Assembly: GCF_045679555.1 (NCBI RefSeq)
Contig: NC_092120.1
Location: 9,041,805-9,105,804, forward strand
Length of the DNA: 64,000 nucleotides
Direction of reading: 5' to 3'
Source of the DNA: Salvelinus alpinus
Lineage: Eukaryota > Chordata > Actinopteri > Salmoniformes > Salmonidae
Program-made: the position numbers and the translations under genes
The notes under the pieces: generated by a model
The model's input: the letters and a program-made list of their open reading frames with translations, nothing else
Databases searched by the model: none
Told to the model about the DNA's origin: nothing
In this document: piece after piece, positions 46,831-59,463 of the stretch
How the letters are laid out: each line of letters starts with the position of its first letter
Numbering within the stretch: position 1 is the stretch's first letter

Positions 46831-48990
46831 GAAGCAAATCATATCCAGATGTTAAGGTTTTGCCTGATAGGTTACTGTAGTGTGGGGTTTACTGACGATA
46901 CACAAGCATATGTTCTATGTAAAACCAGACTGACTGAGTTCTGCTCTGACTCCACACCAGTGTGCTAAATGAGAGAGGCCAGGCTAGACACGGGCACCAC
47001 CCCCCTCAGGGCTCTGTGTATGCCCCGCCTGCTCCTACAACCCCTCTCCACCCTCACCCACCCTGCCCTGTCCCCTCTCAACCAACTGTTCATCCAAATC
47101 ACTTTAGAGAAAGGCCAGCATGCTAAAAATACAGGCAAGGACTTAGTATGAGTGGGGCTTTATCCTGTCTGAGGTTTATCCAGGCTCTGATCACTCAGCT
47201 GTGTTTACCTGCTCTAGTGGAGTGATTAGTAGAGGTATTCAATTCAGTACAACATTATTTATCCTCTTAGCGACATATTGATTAAAACATTGGTGTAGTC
47301 TAAAACAAGATTTAAGAGTCAGAAAACATTGTGTGGTTTGGCACCATTATACAGTATGAAGAGATATAAAAGGTTAGTGTCCCACTTGCTGTTTGTCTGA
47401 AGTGTTGCCTTCCAAGGTTTGAGCTGTTCACTGTTTCATGAAGACAAAAAAATAAGTACAAAAATGAACAGCATGTTGAGATTATGCCAAAGAGAGACAC
47501 AGGTATCGTATGCCAGAGACACAGGTATCGTATGCCAGAGTTGGGGCCATTCCCATTTTCAATTCAGTCAATTCTGAAAATAAACTAAAATTCCAATTCC
47601 AAAATGTTCTCATAGAGAAGCATTGAGAAAAAAATGTAATTCCATAATCTACTGAATTAAAAAGGATTTGACCCCAACCCTGGTTCATAACCAGCTTTGT
47701 CTTGAACATCATAATAACCCATGAGAAACATGATGAGACAAATAAGAGATCTTATGGGAGCATCAGTTAAAACACTTACAGTAGGCCTTTGCCCTGAAGT
47801 GCATTAATAAAATATTCAGACAGTTGATTTGAAGAGACACAAAAACAATATGTACCTAGCTTCACTTAATGCCCTCAGCAGTAGCAGTGAGCCAAGGAGG
47901 AATTGACTTGAGGGTCTCTCCTTAAGGTAATATGAATGTGTTTCAAATGTGTGCATTACTGTATGCACATCATATGATGTTTCTGTTGGGCTGTTGGATA
48001 AACAAACCAGTTGAATTGGATTAGACCTTTAACCTGTGAATCCCAGCATGTCAGAGTCACTCGAAATAAATTAACTACGTCATCTTAAGAGATAAAATAT
48101 CTCTGTCCCTGGTTTGATTCACAAGTCAAGTGTGCCTTTTGAATGAGGAATGGAGGGGTGTGTGTGTGTAGAATAAGTGTAGTGGTCTCTTTTGTGTCTG
48201 TGTTTACTAGATATAACCAGCACTGGGCTGACTGCTTCAGTCAACACTAGGAGGAAATTGCATTGTAAACTTGATCAGCTTTTACCTGGCAATAAGGTGG
48301 TAGTGCAATCCTATGTTTTTTTGAAGTGTAGCTGTATTCTTTTATAGGCATAGAGTGGCTTTGTGGCTTCCTGCTGCTTATCTGCTTTGTGGCATCATTG
48401 TACGGTCCTCTTTACACAACAAAATAAATGTGTTTGCAATGTGTGTTTGAGTATGTCATACTTTCACATTGGATTGGAAAGGTCCATTGGTACCCACAAC
48501 TGATTATGTATGATTAGACTATTTGAAACTCAATCAGCACTATCAGATCATACCATTTCAAATACATTTTCTTTAGGAGTTTTGGTGTGACGCCCTTGCA
48601 AACCACTAGATGGCAGCATTGTCACAGTCCAGTGAGGGTTGGAGCAGTAAAACCACAGACAGAACAATGAGATGGATATTTCACTGGATGTATAAATGTG
48701 AGGGTGAGAGGAAACCCACTGGCCAGCAGTGGGAGAAAATGGAACGAGATGGATTTTGGGCGACATTCTCCACATTTTCTCATCGATTAATCATTTGATC
48801 TCAATACGGTTTTCTGTTCCCAAAACTAGAATATGTTATCAACAGAGTGGACTAAGTTGTTTAGAAGGAATGCAAAGGTTGAATTGAGTTATTGCACACG
48901 CATATTTCACAGAGGAGGCGATCCATAACGGAAATATGCAGATGCATGCGAGAACGCGCCAATACTTATGGTAGTATACTAATTATAACA
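46831..48990. other. downstream intergenic sequence, no gene seen
   Basis: Contains a 21 bp tandem duplication (agacacaggtatcgtatgcc at 47497 and 47518) and a second palindromic MITE (47535-47685). No exon with convincing splice sites was found on either strand. Confidence 0.5.
47535..47685. mobile_element. small palindromic MITE, copy B
   Basis: Same family as 6195-6320: aattcagtcaattctgaaaa, aaattccaattccaaaatgt and gaccccaaccctgg are shared words. Arms are less well matched than in copy A. Confidence 0.6.
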
Positions 48991-48994
48991 TATA

Positions 48995-50288
48995 CAGTGC
49001 CTTCGGAGAGTATTCAGACCCCTTGACTTTTTCCACATTTTGTTAAGTTACAGCCTTATTCTAAAATTGATTAAATAAACAATTTCCTCAGCAATCTACA
49101 CACAATAACCTATTATGACAAAGTGAAAACAGGTTTTTTGAAAATGTTGCAAATTTACCTTATTTACATAATTTTACAAACCCTTTGCTCGAAATTGAGC
49201 TCAGTTGTTTCCATTGATCATCCTTGAGATGTTTCTACAACTTGATTGGAGTCCACCTGTGGTCAATTTAATTGATTGGACATGACTTGGAAAGGCACAC
49301 ACCTGTCTATATAAGGTCACACAGTTGACACTTCATGTCAGAGCAAAAACCAAGCCATGAGGTCGAAGAAATTGTCCGTCGAGCTCCGAGATAAGATTGT
49401 GTCGAGGCAGAGATATGGGGAAGGGTACCAAAACATTTATGCAGCACTGAATGTCCCCAAGAACACAGTGGCCTCCATCATTCTTAAATGGAAGAAGTTT
49501 GGAACCACCAGACTCTTCCTAGAGCTGGCTGCCTGACCAAACTGAGCAATTGGGGGAGAAGGACCTTGGTCAGGGAGGTGACCAAGAACCCTATGGTCAC
49601 TCTGACAGAGCTCCACTGTGGAGATGGGAGAACCTTCCAGAAGGACAACCATCTCTGCAGCACGACACCAATCAGACCTTTATGGAAGATTGGCCAGACG
49701 GAAAATAAGTTTTTCAGCAGCAGTGACTGGGAGACTAGTCAGAATCGAGGCAAAGATGAACGGAGCACAGTTCAGAGAGATCCTTGATGAAAACCAGTTC
49801 CAGAGGGCTCAGGACCTCAGACTGGGGGTGAAGGTTCACCTTCCAACAGGACAACGTCCCTAGGCACAAAGCCAAGACAACGCAGGAGTGGCTACGGGAC
49901 AAGTCCTTGAGTGACCCAGCCAGAGCCCGGACTTGAACCCGATCAGACATCTCTGGAGAGACCTGAAAATAGCTGTGCAGCAATTCTCCCCATCCAACCT
50001 GACAGAGCTTGAGAGGATCTGCAAAGAAGAATGGGAGAAACTTCTCAATTACAGGTGTGCCAAGCTTGTAGCATCATACTCAAGAAGACTCGATGCTGTA
50101 AACGCTGCCAAAGGTGCTTCAACAAAGTACTGAATAAAGGGTCTGAATACTTATGTAAATGTGATATTTCAGTTTTTGTCTAAATGTCTAAACCTGTTTT
50201 TGCTTTGTCATTATGGGGTATTGTGTGTAGATTGAGGAGAAAAAAATATTTAAGCGATTTTAGAATAAAGCTGTAACCTAACAAAATG
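48995..50288 (+). mobile_element. Tc1-like transposon, 3' end replaced by Ty3/gypsy sequence
   Basis: Left end cagtgccttcggagagtatt after TA. The copy runs through the transposase and 3' UTR to acaaaatgtg (about 50288), where the terminal repeat should begin but gypsy sequence starts instead. Confidence 0.88.
49358..50133 (+). pseudogene. Tc1-like transposase, inactivated
   Basis: Starts near atgaggtcgaagaaattgtc. The N-terminal part and the last ~65 codons (NPIRHLWRDLKIAVQQ to KGASTKY) are readable; frameshifts near 49510, 49610 and 49850 break it. The middle DDE aspartate region is damaged (caggacaacgtccct). Confidence 0.85.
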
Positions 50289-50693
50289 TGCTCCAGCAGC
50301 ACGCTGACACCGACCTCGGGGACGACCCGGAGGACAAGGCGCAGGGCGATCCGGATGGAGACGGTGGAAATCCCGTCGCAACGAAGGGTCCAGGACGTCC
50401 TCCACCGGCACCCAGCATCTCTCCTCCGGACCGTACCCCTCCCAATCCACGAGGTACTGAAGGGCCCTCGCCCGGCGCCTCGAGTCCAGGATGGCTCGAA
50501 CAGCATACGCCGGGGCCCCCTCGATGTCCAGAGGGGGCAGAGGAACCTCCCGCACCTCAACTTCTTGGAGTGGACCAGCCACCACCGGCCTGAGGAGAGA
50601 CACATGAAACGAGGGATTAATGCAATAATCTGGGGGAAGCTGTAACCTGTAGCATACCTTGTTCAGCCTCCTCAGGACTTTAAATGGCCCCAC
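50250..50693 (-). pseudogene. gypsy integrase C-terminus with chromodomain
   Basis: [12 protein letters not shown] (integrase C-terminal motif) is followed by [20 protein letters not shown] and [13 protein letters not shown], a chromodomain. Its final codons run past 50289 into Tc1-like DNA (ending [10 protein letters not shown]), so the true C-terminus is lost. Confidence 0.88.
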
Positions 50694-50809
50694 AAACCGC
50701 GGACCCAGCTTCCGGCAGGGCAGGCGGAGGGGCAGGTTCCGGGTCGAGAGCCAGACCCGGTCCCCCGGCGGCGCTCGCTTTTTGCCGCCTCACGGCCCGT
50801 TGTAGGTGC

Positions 50810-51836
50810 TCATGGCGGTGTCCCAGGTTTCCTCCGAGCGCTTGAACCATTCGTCCACCGCAGGAGCTTCGATCTGGCTCTGATGCCACGGTACCAGAAC
50901 CGGCTGATACCCCAATACACACTGGAAAGAAGAGAGGTTAGTGGAGGAGTGGCGGAGTGAGTTCTGGGCCATCTCTGCCCAGGGGATGAACGTCGCCCAC
51001 TCCCCCGACCGGTCCTGGCAATATGGCCGCAAAACCTACCCACATCCTGATTTACTCTCTCCACCTGCCCGTTACTCTCGGGGTGAAAACCTGAGGTAAG
51101 GCTGGCCGAGACGCCCAGACGTTCCATGAACGCTTTCCAGACCCTGGATGTGAACTGGGAACCCCGATCAGAGACTATGTCCTCAGGCACCCCGTAGTGC
51201 CGGAAGACGTGAGTGAACAGGGCCTCCGCAGTCTGTAGGGCCGTAGGGAGACCGGGCAAAGGGAGGAGACGGCAGGACTTAGAAAACCGATCCACAACGA
51301 CCAGGATCGTGGTGTTGCCCTGTGAAGGGAGGAAGATCCGTCAGGTAGTCCACCGACAGGTGCGACCACGGCCGTTGTGGAACGGGTAGTGGTTGTAATT
51401 TCCCTCTGGGCAGGTGCCTGGGAGCCTTGCACTGGGCGCACACCGAGCAGGAGGAAACATAAACCCTCACGTCCTTGGCCAAGGTGGGCCACCAGTACTT
51501 CCCACTAAGGCAACGCACCGTCCGACCAATGCCAGGATGACCAGAGGAGGGTGACGTATGGGCCCAATAGAGCAAACGGTCACGGACAGCAGACGGAACG
51601 TACAGGAGCCCAGCTGGACACTGGGGGGGAGTGGGCTCTGTGCGTAACGCCCGCTCGATGTCCGCGTCCAGCTCCCACACCACCAGTGCCACCAGGCAAG
51701 AGGCCGGGAGTATGGGAGTGTGATCCATGGACCGCTCCTCTGTGTCATACATCTGGGACAGTGCGTCTGCCTTAGCGTTCTGGGAACCTGGTCTGTAGGA
51801 TTGAGTGAAAACAAAACGGGTAAAAAAACATAACAC
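50810..51836 (-). pseudogene. gypsy integrase, frameshifted
   Basis: Zinc-binding HHCC region (HTSPSSGHPG ... CSVCAQC) and [10 protein letters not shown] in frame 51279-51836, then [14 protein letters not shown] and [15 protein letters not shown] with [13 protein letters not shown] in frame 50810-51295. The D,D,E catalytic residues are visible as text but the frame is broken near 51290. Confidence 0.88.
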
Positions 51837-52386
51837 ACCTTGCCTGGCTAGGGTTTAGTCTCCTCGCCGCCCGGATGTACTCCAGATTGTGGTGGTCAGT
51901 CCAGATGAGAAAAGGGTGTTTAGCCCCCTCAAGCCAATGTCTCCACGCCTTCAGAGCCTTGACAACAGCCAACAGCTCCCGGTCCCCCACATTATAGTTT
52001 CGCTCCGCTGGGCTGAGCTTCGAAAAGAAAGCACAGGGACGGAGCTTTGGTGGCGTGCCTGAGCGCTGAGAGAGCACGGCTCTTATCCCAGCCTCGGACA
52101 CGTCCATCTTCACTATGAACGCCAAAGAGGGATCCGGATGAGCCAGCACGGGAGCCGAGGTAAACAGAGCCTTCAGGTGACCAAAAGCCCTGTCCGCCTC
52201 AGCCAACCACTGCAGCCGCACCGGTCCCCCCTTCAGCAGTGAGGTAATGGGAGCTGCTACCTGACCAAAACCCCGGATAAACCTCCGGTAGTAGTTGGCA
52301 AACCCTAGAAACCGCTGCACTTCCTTTACCGTGGTGGGAGTCGGCCAATTATGCACGGCTGAAATGCGGTCAGTCTCCATCTCCAC
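51772..52386 (-). pseudogene. gypsy RT thumb and RNase H
   Basis: [20 protein letters not shown] marks the RT connection; RNase H text follows with the [25 protein letters not shown] and TDHHNLEYI motifs. Leaves frame near 51840 ([16 protein letters not shown]). Confidence 0.88.
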
Positions 52387-52422
52387 CCCTGACCTGGAAA
52401 TGCGGTACCCTAGGAAGGAGAC

Positions 52423-53083
52423 CTAGGGTACCGTTGGAGACTGTTGGAAGAACAGACATTTCTCAGCCTTGACGCACAGGTCATACTCCAACAGTCGACC
52501 AAGCACCCTGCGCACCAGTGACACATGCTCGGCGCGTGTAGCGGAGTATATCAGAATGTCGTCGATATACACCACTACACCCTGCCCATGCAGGTCCCTG
52601 GAAATCTCGTCAACAAAGGCCTGGAAAACTGATGGAGCGTTCATCAACCCGTACGGCATGACGAGGTACTCATAGTGCCCTGAGGTGGTACTAAATGCCG
52701 TCTTCCACTCGTCCCCTTCCCGGATACGCACCAGGTTGTAAGCGCTCCTGAGATCCAATTTTGTGAAGAAGCGCGCCCCGTGCATTGACTCGATCGCACT
52801 GGCGATGAGAGGCAGCGGGTAGCTGTACCTCCGTGATCTGATTGATCCCTCAATAGTCAATACACGGGCGCAGACCCCCATCCTTCTTCACATAAAAGAA
52901 ACTCGAGGAGGCAGGTGAAGTGGAGGACCGAATGTAACCCTGCCCCAGGGAGTCGGAGACATATGTTTCCATAGCCACCGTCTCCTCCTGTGACCGAGGA
53001 TACACGTGACTCCTGGGAAGTGCAGCGTCTACCAGGAGATTTATCGCACAGTCCCCCCGTCGATGAGGTGGTAATTTAGTCAC
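52423..53083 (-). pseudogene. gypsy reverse transcriptase, frameshifted
   Basis: Two overlapping frames: 52850-53083 (ending [16 protein letters not shown]) and 52423-52881 ([20 protein letters not shown], then [18 protein letters not shown]). The YIDD catalytic motif is intact as text. A TAG stop sits near 52423, in a small inverted repeat (ggtaccctag / cctagggtacc). Confidence 0.88.
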
Positions 53084-53086
53084 CCT

Positions 53087-53749
53087 CTACTTACAGAAGG
53101 CGAGAGCCAAATCGGCATATTCTGAGGGGATGCGCATGGTGGAGACCTGGTCTGGACTTTCCACCGTAGTCGCACCGATGGAAACACCTACACACCTCCC
53201 TGAGCACTCTCGTGACCACCCCTTGAGAGCCCTCTGTTGCCACGAAATAGTGGGGTCATGACGGGCCAACCAGGGTAAGCCCAGCACCACAGGAAACGCA
53301 GGAGAATCAATAAGGAAGAGACTGATTCTCTCCTCGTGACCCTCCTGCGTAACCATGTCAAGTGGAGCGGTGGCCTCCCTAATCAGCCCTGACCCTAATG
53401 GTCGACTATCTAGGGTGTGCACAGAGAAGGGCATATCCACAGGAACAAAGGGAATCCCTAAACTAAGAGCAAATGAACAGTCAATAAAATTCCCAGCTGC
53501 GCCTGAATCTACTAGCGCCTTATGCTGGGAATGCGGGGAAAACTCAGGAAATGAAATAAACACATACATGTGAGCAACAGGGGGCTCTAGGTGAGCCTGG
53601 TGCCGACCCTCCTGGGGTGACACGACAGTGCCCTGCCTTCTTCCTTCGACTCCCTGAGGAACCCCCCCAGCACCGACCAGCAGTGTGCCCTCTGCAGCCA
53701 CAGATGGTGCAGGGAATGGCCCCTCCTCCGATCGCCCTAATTGCAGCAC
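53087..53749 (-). pseudogene. gypsy aspartic protease region
   Basis: Retroviral-type protease text with the active-site motif ALVDSGAAGNFID (near 53505) and later FPVVLGLPWLARHDP. The frame stays open to a stop at 53087. Upstream gag is in a different frame at present. Confidence 0.85.
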
Positions 53750-53856
53750 CTCCCAGCTCCATGGGCGTCGGAGCGGAGGTGCTGGGGGATGGAACTGACA
53801 GGTCCTGATCCGGACGTCCGTGGGCAGTCAGCAGGTTGTCCAGTCAGATGGGTATG

Positions 53857-54453
53857 TCAACCAGCTGGTCCAATGTGAGGGTGATGTCTCGGCAGGCCAA
53901 CTCCCGACGGATGTCTTCGCGCAGACTGCACCTGTAGTGATTGATCAGGGCCCTGTCGGTCCATCCCACGCTGGCGGCCAGGGTCCGGAAGTCCAAGGCG
54001 AAATCCTGCGCGCTCCTCGTCCCCTGCCTCAGGTGGAACGTAATGGTCCAACGCCGCGTCTCCCTCACTCCATACGGCGTTGGCCCACTCCAGGGCTTTG
54101 CCTGAGAGGCAGCAGACGAGGGCGGACACACTCTCACGCCCCGAAGGAGCCGGGTGGACGGTCGCCAGGTAGAGCTCCAGCTGTAGTAGAAACCCCTGGC
54201 ATCCGTCAGCCGTCCCATCATACTCCCTCGGGAGCGCGAGTCGAATCCCGCTGGGACCAGGTGGAAGAGTGGTGGACAGTGGGACCTGTTGTAGTGGAGC
54301 TGGTGGAGGCGCTGGATAACCTCCTCTCTCCCAACGATCCATCGTTTGCAGGACGCGATCCATGGCTGTGCCCAGGCGTTGCAACATGGTCGCGTGCTGC
54401 TGAACGCGCTCCTCCACTACAACTGGGAGGGCGTCTGCTCCTGCCGACTCCAT
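53857..54453 (-). pseudogene. gypsy gag, N-terminal part, frameshifted
   Basis: Begins with ATG at 54451-54453 (MESAGADALPVVVEERVQQH), carries a proline-rich stretch and then capsid-like text. The homology shifts to another frame at about 54060 (HLRQGTRSAQDFALDFRTLA in the frame of 53844-54221). A nucleocapsid zinc knuckle of the form CX2CX4HX4C (CTICGCRGHTAGRC) is at about 53700. Confidence 0.85.
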
Positions 54454-54471
54454 TCTTCAGGTGAGGGATTC

Positions 54472-54794
54472 TGTAAAGGCGTCTGTGTGTAGCTGGTGAG
54501 ATGAGTCAGGCGCAGGACAGCAGATATGCGTAATAAAATACTTTACTAAAAAATTCAAACATAACACGTAATATACACGGCCACACAATACAACAAACAA
54601 TCACTCACAAATACAACATGTAGAACAGGGGGTTAAATAATAAACAAGTAATTGATTAAGTGAAGCCAGGTGTGATTAGACAAAGACTGAACAAATGGAA
54701 AATGAAAAGTGGATCGGCGGTGGCTAGAAAGCCGGTGATGTCGACCGCAGAACGCCACCCGGTCAAGGAGAGGGACCGACCTCAGGAGTCGTGA
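54472..54794 (-). mobile_element. gypsy 5' LTR (partial at its outer end)
   Basis: On the - strand it starts tcacgactcctgagg (the expected TG is lost at 54794) and ends gacgcctttaca at 54472. It directly precedes a short leader and the gag ATG. Confidence 0.7.
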
Positions 54795-54799
54795 TGCGG

Positions 54800-55460
54800 A
54801 AGGCACGGTACATGTAAACAGGGGTAATACTGACTAGTAGCAGGATAAATATATACATTTTAATGGTAATCAATAATCAAAGAATGGCAGTGTAATGCTG
54901 GTAATAAATCGACTCAATAATCATATTAGCAACAGCGTAGGTATAAGGGGGTGTAAGTGTGTGTCGTCAGTTATGTGTGAGGGTGTATGTGTGTATGTGA
55001 GTGCGTGTGAGTAGCAGTGACAGTGAACGTGTGTGGATGGGCATAGAGTCAGTGTGGACAGTCTGAGGGAGAGCAATAATTGTTAGCCATTTAACAGTCT
55101 TATGGTCTGGGGATAGAAGCTGTTTAGGAGCCTGTTGGTCTGAGCCTTGATCCACCATTACCCGCCTGCCGCACGGGAGCATGGAGAACAGTCCATGTCT
55201 CGGTCGGGCCTTTCTCAGACACCACCTGGCATGTACTGTACGTCCTGGATGGCTGGGAGCTCGTCCCCACTGATACGTTGGGCCGTCTGCACCACCCTCT
55301 GTAGGGCCTTTCGGTCAAGGGCGGTGCAGTTGCCATACCAGACAATGATACAACCAGTCAGGATGCTCTTTCCTGTAGTCCATGATCAGCTCCTTGGTCT
55401 TAATGGCGTTGAGAGAGTTTATTGTCTTGGCACCACACTGCCAGGTCTATGACCTCCTCC
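54800..55460 (-). mobile_element. non-LTR retrotransposon 3' end (Rex1/CR1-like), copy C
   Basis: Reverse strand contains agcatcctgactggttgtat and tggtatggcaactgcaccgc, the same block as in copy A at 30920-30970, followed by a diverged 3' region with tataaatatttatcc-type words. Inactive. Confidence 0.6.
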
Positions 55461-55538
55461 CTTAGTGAAACAGAAAGCCCATGTGTGTGTGCAGGAAGTT
55501 AAAACTGCAAGTGATTGATGCAGATGTAAGTTGCACAC

Positions 55539-55915
55539 TGTCACGGATCCCCCCGTACTGATGCTAATTCTGTTCACCAGTTCCGGAGGTCTATGTCACC
55601 AGCTTTCTAGTCTGATTACACACACCTGGTTCCCATTTCCCCTGATTAGTATGTTATATATCTGTTCCCTCTGTCGGTTATTGTTCCATGTCTGTTGGTG
55701 GTGTGATTACCTATGCGTTGGTGCAGCTGTTATGCTGCGTGCTTTAAATATTGTGTACTACGGGTATCGTCCCGTGTCGGTCAACAAGGTTTACCCAAGA
55801 TCTTTTGTTTGAGTACAGCCCAGTGTTTTTGTACACGTGTTTGTTTTGGGTGTATTAAAAACCCCTATTGTGTATTCCTGCGCCTGTCTCCAAAATCCTT
55901 TATATCAGCGTGACA
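55539..55915 (+). mobile_element. solo LTR of a second LTR-retrotransposon family
   Basis: Runs TGTCACGGATCCCCCC to ...CAGCGTGACA, 377 bp, with a promoter/polyA-like centre (tgtattaaaaacccc near 55852). No internal sequence adjoins. The flanks (cacac / cccat) do not give a clean duplication. Confidence 0.7.
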
Positions 55916-58900
55916 CCCATAGCCTTCCAGCAACCACAAAGTTGTATTAAAAACTATTCCCAATCCCAATTGTCCCTGTAATCCATCGTGGCCATTTCCC
56001 TATTAGACATTGTTAATTGGGAGTAGACTAGATAGATAATGTGTTTCGACACTGTCACAGGCCCGAATGGGAAATCACTGCGTCATAAGAAGCAAATCTA
56101 ATTTACAGTCATAGCTATATCCGAGAACTAGCGTATCCTGTTTCAGAGCTTGCGTGTAATGCTTGTGTTGAACTGTGCTTTGATTGCTGTAGTACCACAT
56201 TGAAATGAGATTAGCACAAAGTGCCCCAGTAATTTAATGCTAATGAAGGTTAGTATTTCACAACTTTACATACAAAGCATATTACCTATTGTACTATGTA
56301 ACATCCTTTAAGGAGAAGCTGTTTCAGTAATATATTAGAAGTAAGGCTGAAAGATATAATGCATTATGATGCTGTTATAAAAATAATAATGAGCTTGTAT
56401 AAATAATTATCATAACATAAAATATTAAATCTGTTAGCATCAAACAGGCTTCACCTCAGGTTTTCAAATGCATCATCTACACATGCGGTACATTAGCAAC
56501 ATACTTTCAGATGACTGATTGTATATAACAGGAGAAAACTGTTCAAATGGGGGTAGATGTCTAGTAGATAACAGACCTAGGTTCAAATAGTATTTGAAAC
56601 CTTTAAAATACTTAAACTGTGTTCGACTGAGCTTGCCTGGCATAATGGAATCATTAAAATCAATGGAATAGTCCTGAATTCGCAAACATCTCCTATTTGG
56701 CACTCCAGGCAGCCTCAACCAAACTATCAAAGTATGTGAAATATTAATAATATGATTTGAACCCATGTCTGGAGGATATCATGGATGGAATGTGGGCCTA
56801 CTCCAAACAAACTGTATTTTCTGAGTAAGTCCACATTTCTGAGTAGTTTGGTACTTCATGGAATATACGGTTCCCTTTTCTTGTGATACATTGAACTGCT
56901 GGCTATCCAATGCTCCTCTAATAATACTGTCTTTGTATTAGGAGAGACACATTTTGTACACAAAGCAGAGTATCTAACAGTAGCATTTGCCTTACATCAT
57001 TACATAATTTTCATGAGTTAGTAGGCTACAATGTCAAGATAATATTGATAGATTTGTTGATAGAACTTAGATTTGAATTCAGGAATTCTGTCCCATAGCC
57101 TGTTATTGTATAGTGTTCCACTGTTTCAATATCTCATAACGTCATTATGAGAAAATAGCATTTTCAGAAATACTAATTTGACACCTTAAACGTTGTTCTA
57201 GACTGAATTAACTCATTTTGTAGAGGCCATTTTAATGGCATTTGTCTCATAATTGATTGATAGTTGATTCCTAGTGCTGCTGGCCGCAGAGAGACCATGT
57301 ATGATCTGTCTCTTCTCTAATGATCCTCTTTGATTAGCTTGTCCTTCTGTTGGACTTGGACGTCATTTTCTTTTGTGGCTCCTGGCGGTCACCCAACCGA
57401 GGATCCAAGAGCTTTCTGTTCTAATTGATCAGGCCACAAGCAAGACCACATACTATTCACGCTAGTGTCATCTCCGAGTGGGGAGTGTAATGCACTGAGA
57501 TCATTGGGTTCAATGTTATGAATGTTTGGATCTATTCAGATGTCGTAATGCAGTTGTTCAGCGAGGGTGATGCTGATGAACTGAAATGGAAGAATTTGAA
57601 TAAAAAGGTCAATGGAAAGCCCTGTTATGAAAACAATGCATGGAGCATTTTGTAGTTGCAATGCGATCAAAACAGTTATGTTCCAAAAGGTAAATCACAG
57701 ATGTTCTCAATAGATGTTGTTGCAATATACGTTGCATTTCAGTGTGCAACATTTTTATGCTTGTATTGCATGCATTGTTTACTGCAGGCATTTCCATAGG
57801 TAGAGCTTGTATTAAAATTGTAAGACAACCGCGTAACTCCCCTTGAGGTAAGACAACACCTAAGTTTGGGTTAACATTTTGAATAACTATGATAAAACAA
57901 CTGCAAAAAAAGTCTTTACTGTCACAGTGTAAGATGAGCACACACACACACACACACACCATCAATTTGCGTTGCTAACTGAATTAAAGTTCACAATCTA
58001 AAAGACTGATGTTCGCAGGAGCTATTGTTTGTGTGCAGAGCTATGAAGACAGAGCTTCAGTCAGTATAGGAGATAGTGGAGTATTGCTAGCTTTCCTGCA
58101 TCTTCCTCCTAAATCTAATTGTAAGGGGCTGCCTTTCCGCTTTCCTCAGACAAACGGGTGTCAGATCACACTCCCAGTAGCTAAAAATACCCCAGTAAAT
58201 CTCTCTGCGTGACGAATCACAAATCAAATTCAGTTTGATCATCGGCCCTTGCTTTGTAATGTATTCAGCCTTGGACCACACACGAGTCTAGTGGATTTCA
58301 ATGCAGGCAGCAGTAGTCTAGTTAGCTGTCTTTGTGTGGTACTTTCGACACTGCATACTGTTACTGTAGGCTATCAAAGGAAGCCTGTCCAGCCTGCCCT
58401 TCTGAGTGCTGTTTGAGGTTTATTTGTCCATTGATCTGGACAGCAGACTACAGCAGCATATGCAGCCTCCCTTATGACAGGTCCATTGTCATGTGGTCTG
58501 TGCATTTCCCAGAACATAAGTTCCACATCATAACACAGCAAAGCTTCTCGGTTTTCCACAGAGTGCTTCAAAATACACTGTTATGGTGCATGTTCAACTG
58601 TTTGTGTGTGTGTGTGTGTTAACTGTCGCTTCTGACAACCCCATGCTGAGGCAGGTTCATGTTGCCCATAAAATTATCATTCACCTTGGTTAGAATGGTT
58701 ACTGTAAAGAGACCGCCCGGCTGGAGTGGTGTTAAGGTGCCAAAACACTGGACAAAAGGACTGTAGGTTTTCTTTTATTTTCAAATGAGAATAATGTTTA
58801 AAAAATTAAGAAACTTGAAATACCTTGTCCTACATCAATTAACCAAGGAAGAAACTAAACCCTTGCACAGGTATGTTAGCAATAGCATGACTGGGAGGCA

Positions 58901-59460
58901 GCCCAGCCTGCTCTCATTACAAATCCTGTGGTTTTTGTGTGGTAATTTGGTGGTACCACATTTTGTGGTAATGTTTGTGGTAATAGTAAACTGTGTGGTA
59001 GCTGTATACCACTGGCATTTTTTGACTAGGATGATATGGTCCTATGGTACAATCTGGCTAACTACTTGTCCAGTGGTAACTGAAACAATAAAAATGAGTT
59101 TAAACCAATAAAACCTATTGACGTACTGTCATTAAAATCAGATGGGGAAAAAACATGGCTGTAAAGTATTAATTACAGCAACAACAAAGGTTTTAACTCT
59201 TTACATTGTTATATTCAAATGTGTTTTTCCCTGCCAAGCAGTTTTCTTTCGGTTGAAAGTTTGTCTCTGGCAGCTAGCTAAGTCTTCACCTGGATGCAGA
59301 CGCATTACCTTCTCTGAAAAATATAAGGAAAGGCAGTATATAGATCAGGATTCATACACATTTTGACAGATTGACACATTTCCATGACCATTTCCATTCC
59401 AGATTGACACATTTCCATGACCAGTAATTGGTGGCATCTCTGTTTTTATGAAAAAATGTG
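55916..59460. other. intergenic, mostly unassigned sequence
   Basis: No host exon is convincing on either strand. Short (CA)n at 57940-57959 and (GT)n near 58602-58620. A 22 bp tandem duplication (agattgacacatttccatga at 59369 and 59401) lies at its end. The 57240-57490 stretch is less repetitive-looking and could be conserved non-coding DNA. Confidence 0.4.
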
Positions 59461-59463
59461 GGA

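Larger units (their letters stand above)
50289..54794 (-). mobile_element. chromodomain Ty3/gypsy LTR retrotransposon, decayed, 3' LTR missing
   Basis: On the - strand, in order: LTR (54472-54794), gag, protease, reverse transcriptase, RNase H, integrase, chromodomain, then an abrupt end at 50289 against a Tc1-like element. The order PR-RT-RH-IN-chromodomain marks a chromovirus-type Metaviridae element. Frameshifts and stops in gag, between RT and RNase H, and within integrase make it inactive. The 3' LTR and any target duplication are gone, pointing to a later deletion. Confidence 0.92.

Noticed and set aside
50250..54453. A host gene with protease, RT or chromodomain function
   Set aside because: Domain order and the adjoining LTR show a Ty3/gypsy element; frameshifts and stops rule out a single product.
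57240..57490. A conserved enhancer downstream of DDC
   Set aside because: The stretch looks less repetitive than its surroundings, but conservation cannot be judged from one sequence.
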